Part shown: one piece after another, positions 62,636 to 64,000 of the stretch
How the letters are laid out: every line of letters begins with the position of its first letter
Position numbering within the stretch: the stretch's first letter is position 1
NCBI GenBank assembly: GCA_013396755.1
Contig: VWZF01004004.1
Span: 1-64,000, forward strand
Source: Sclerurus mexicanus
Taxonomy: Eukaryota; Chordata; Aves; Passeriformes; Furnariidae
Direction: 5' to 3'
DNA: 64,000 nt
Program-made: the position numbers and the translations under genes
Notes under the pieces: generated by a model
Seen by the model: the letters and a program-made list of their open reading frames with translations, nothing else
Told to the model about the DNA's origin: nothing
The model's database searches: none

Positions 62636-64000
62636 AAAGAGAAAGTCTGGCACATCATAATGAATGTCTCACCATATACAAATTAGTTTAATTAAATTTT
62701 CATTAAATTTAACTGCATGAGACAGCTGCAACTATAAGGTAAAGATAAGTTTAATCCCTTTAGGCATCTTTTAAGCAAATGTTTGCATTGGCTTAGTGTT
62801 TTTAATATTGTAAATTTGGACTATCCCCAAAACAAAGGAATTTTCCACATTTCTCACGACTGTACAGGTCCATCCACAAAAAAAATCAAACCACAAAAAA
62901 ATCCATAGGCCAAAATGAATATCCTAACTCTTCATGCCTCAACACAAGTCACACTGAGATGATTATAGTGTTATAAAAACAAGCCAAAATTGCATGCTCA
63001 AACTGTACACAGGAATATGAACATTATAAAATAGCATGTGTTTGTAATTAGAATACTTCCTGTTAGTAGAAGTAGCATTGATTGCTCTGCTCTCCTGAGC
63101 AGATAAGAGGATTTGCCACTAATCCACCAGTCCCTACCCTACCTGTCTATCCCCTCACTTGATACTATAAAGTGCTTTCACATGAGCCTGCTGAGATAGC
63201 CAAGGAGCAAAAAGAATACCATATTCTGCAGGATATACACTCAGTCTTTCCATATCTCTCACTTATCTGCCATCCCTTCTGTTGAAAGTTACCCTTAGCT
63301 TTCACTCGGACACCTGTATCTGGCTGGAAAATATCTGGCTTAGAAATTAAGGACTACGTACACAACACTCAGCGTATGGGTAAATACCAGGGGATAAAGT
63401 AAACTAGATGGTTCTGACAGCATGATAAATGCATTAAACAGCATATCTTCAAACTCTTCATAGTGATGAAATGCAGTAAAGATTCTACTGAAGAAGAGGA
63501 AAATAAGAAAACTTTTCTCCCCTTCACCTTTTGATTAAAATTTTATTTAGTGGACAGTGTGCACCACATTTTGGCAATCATATAGCTCTCCTCAAGACTT
63601 ACAACACCAGTACCTTAAGGTTATTCTTTGAAATGAAAACTAGCTGAGCTAATCATCAGAGCTGTTTTTTATTCAAAACCAGCAGGTATTAATCAGTTGG
63701 ATTTGCTTAACAGGTGAATCTCATTAACAATGAGCATGAGGGAACAATTTAATCTGCTGACTTTTTCTGCATTAGAGATTTAGCTATAAAGGTCATTTTA
63801 ACTGCTTATTTATTTATGTACAGAATGTAGACAACCTACATGTTGCTGCTAAAGCCTATAAGAGTGCACTTTCTAATGAATTATGGTTTTCTTTCTTTTA
63901 AAACTCATGCCTTTTAACATTTATCAGGAAATAAACACATTAAGAGCTTATTAAAAAACAGTATTATGTGTTTCTAGGGTAATTGGCTCTATAAACTATT

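Larger units (their letters stand above)
60640..64000. other. AT-rich noncoding stretch to the window end
   Basis: No recognised gene or transposon. It contains a TA tract (60851-60874), a poly-A run with an assembly gap (62582-62635), and a section at 63640-63830 rich in TTAAT/ATTAA cores. ORFs are short. Confidence 0.5.

Overview
The window looks like 64 kb of gene-poor, AT-rich vertebrate DNA, and its repeats point to a bird. It holds at least nine dispersed fragments of CR1 non-LTR retrotransposons, the dominant avian LINE. Several end in the diagnostic CR1 3' octamer (attctatg or a variant such as attctgtg). It also holds two solo long terminal repeats (LTRs) of a family common in bird genomes. 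One tRNA-Ile-derived SINE is fused to a CR1-like tail, a type I know from passerines (TguSINE1), so a passerine is the best guess. The species cannot be read from the sequence. Recognisable transposons cover roughly 7% of the window by my count.

I find no protein-coding gene, rRNA, functional tRNA, CRISPR array or bacterial-type operon. The open reading frames are short (the longest is 149 codons), overlap on both strands and match no family I recognise. The one exception is a broken CR1 reverse-transcriptase reading frame on the minus strand near 6.0-6.7 kb. An exon of a large-intron gene could be hidden here, because a single short exon cannot be excluded by eye.

Layout: 0-0.3 kb, CR1 running off the left edge; 5.4-6.7 kb, CR1 3' end plus an internally deleted CR1 ORF2; 12.8-13.0 kb, an unidentified repeat-like block; 14.6-15.6 kb, two CR1 copies abutting in opposite orientation; 20.3-20.9 kb, minus-strand solo LTR with a candidate 6-bp target-site duplication; 24.4 kb, CR1 (-); 29.7 kb, CR1 (+); 43.2-43.8 kb, two tandem CR1 (+); 44.6 kb, tRNA-Ile/CR1 SINE; 50.2-50.5 kb, an unexplained GC-rich block; 57.3-57.8 kb, two GC-richer blocks around an AT microsatellite with a 15-bp hairpin; 60.1-60.6 kb, plus-strand solo LTR; 62.6 kb, an assembly gap inside a poly-A run. 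The rest is apparently single-copy AT-rich sequence.

No new biological system is evident. The items most worth checking are the SINE, the GC-rich blocks at 50.2 and 57.3-57.8 kb, the internally deleted CR1, and a perfect steroid-receptor palindrome at 58256-58270. All repeat names rest on remembered consensus features, not on a database search.
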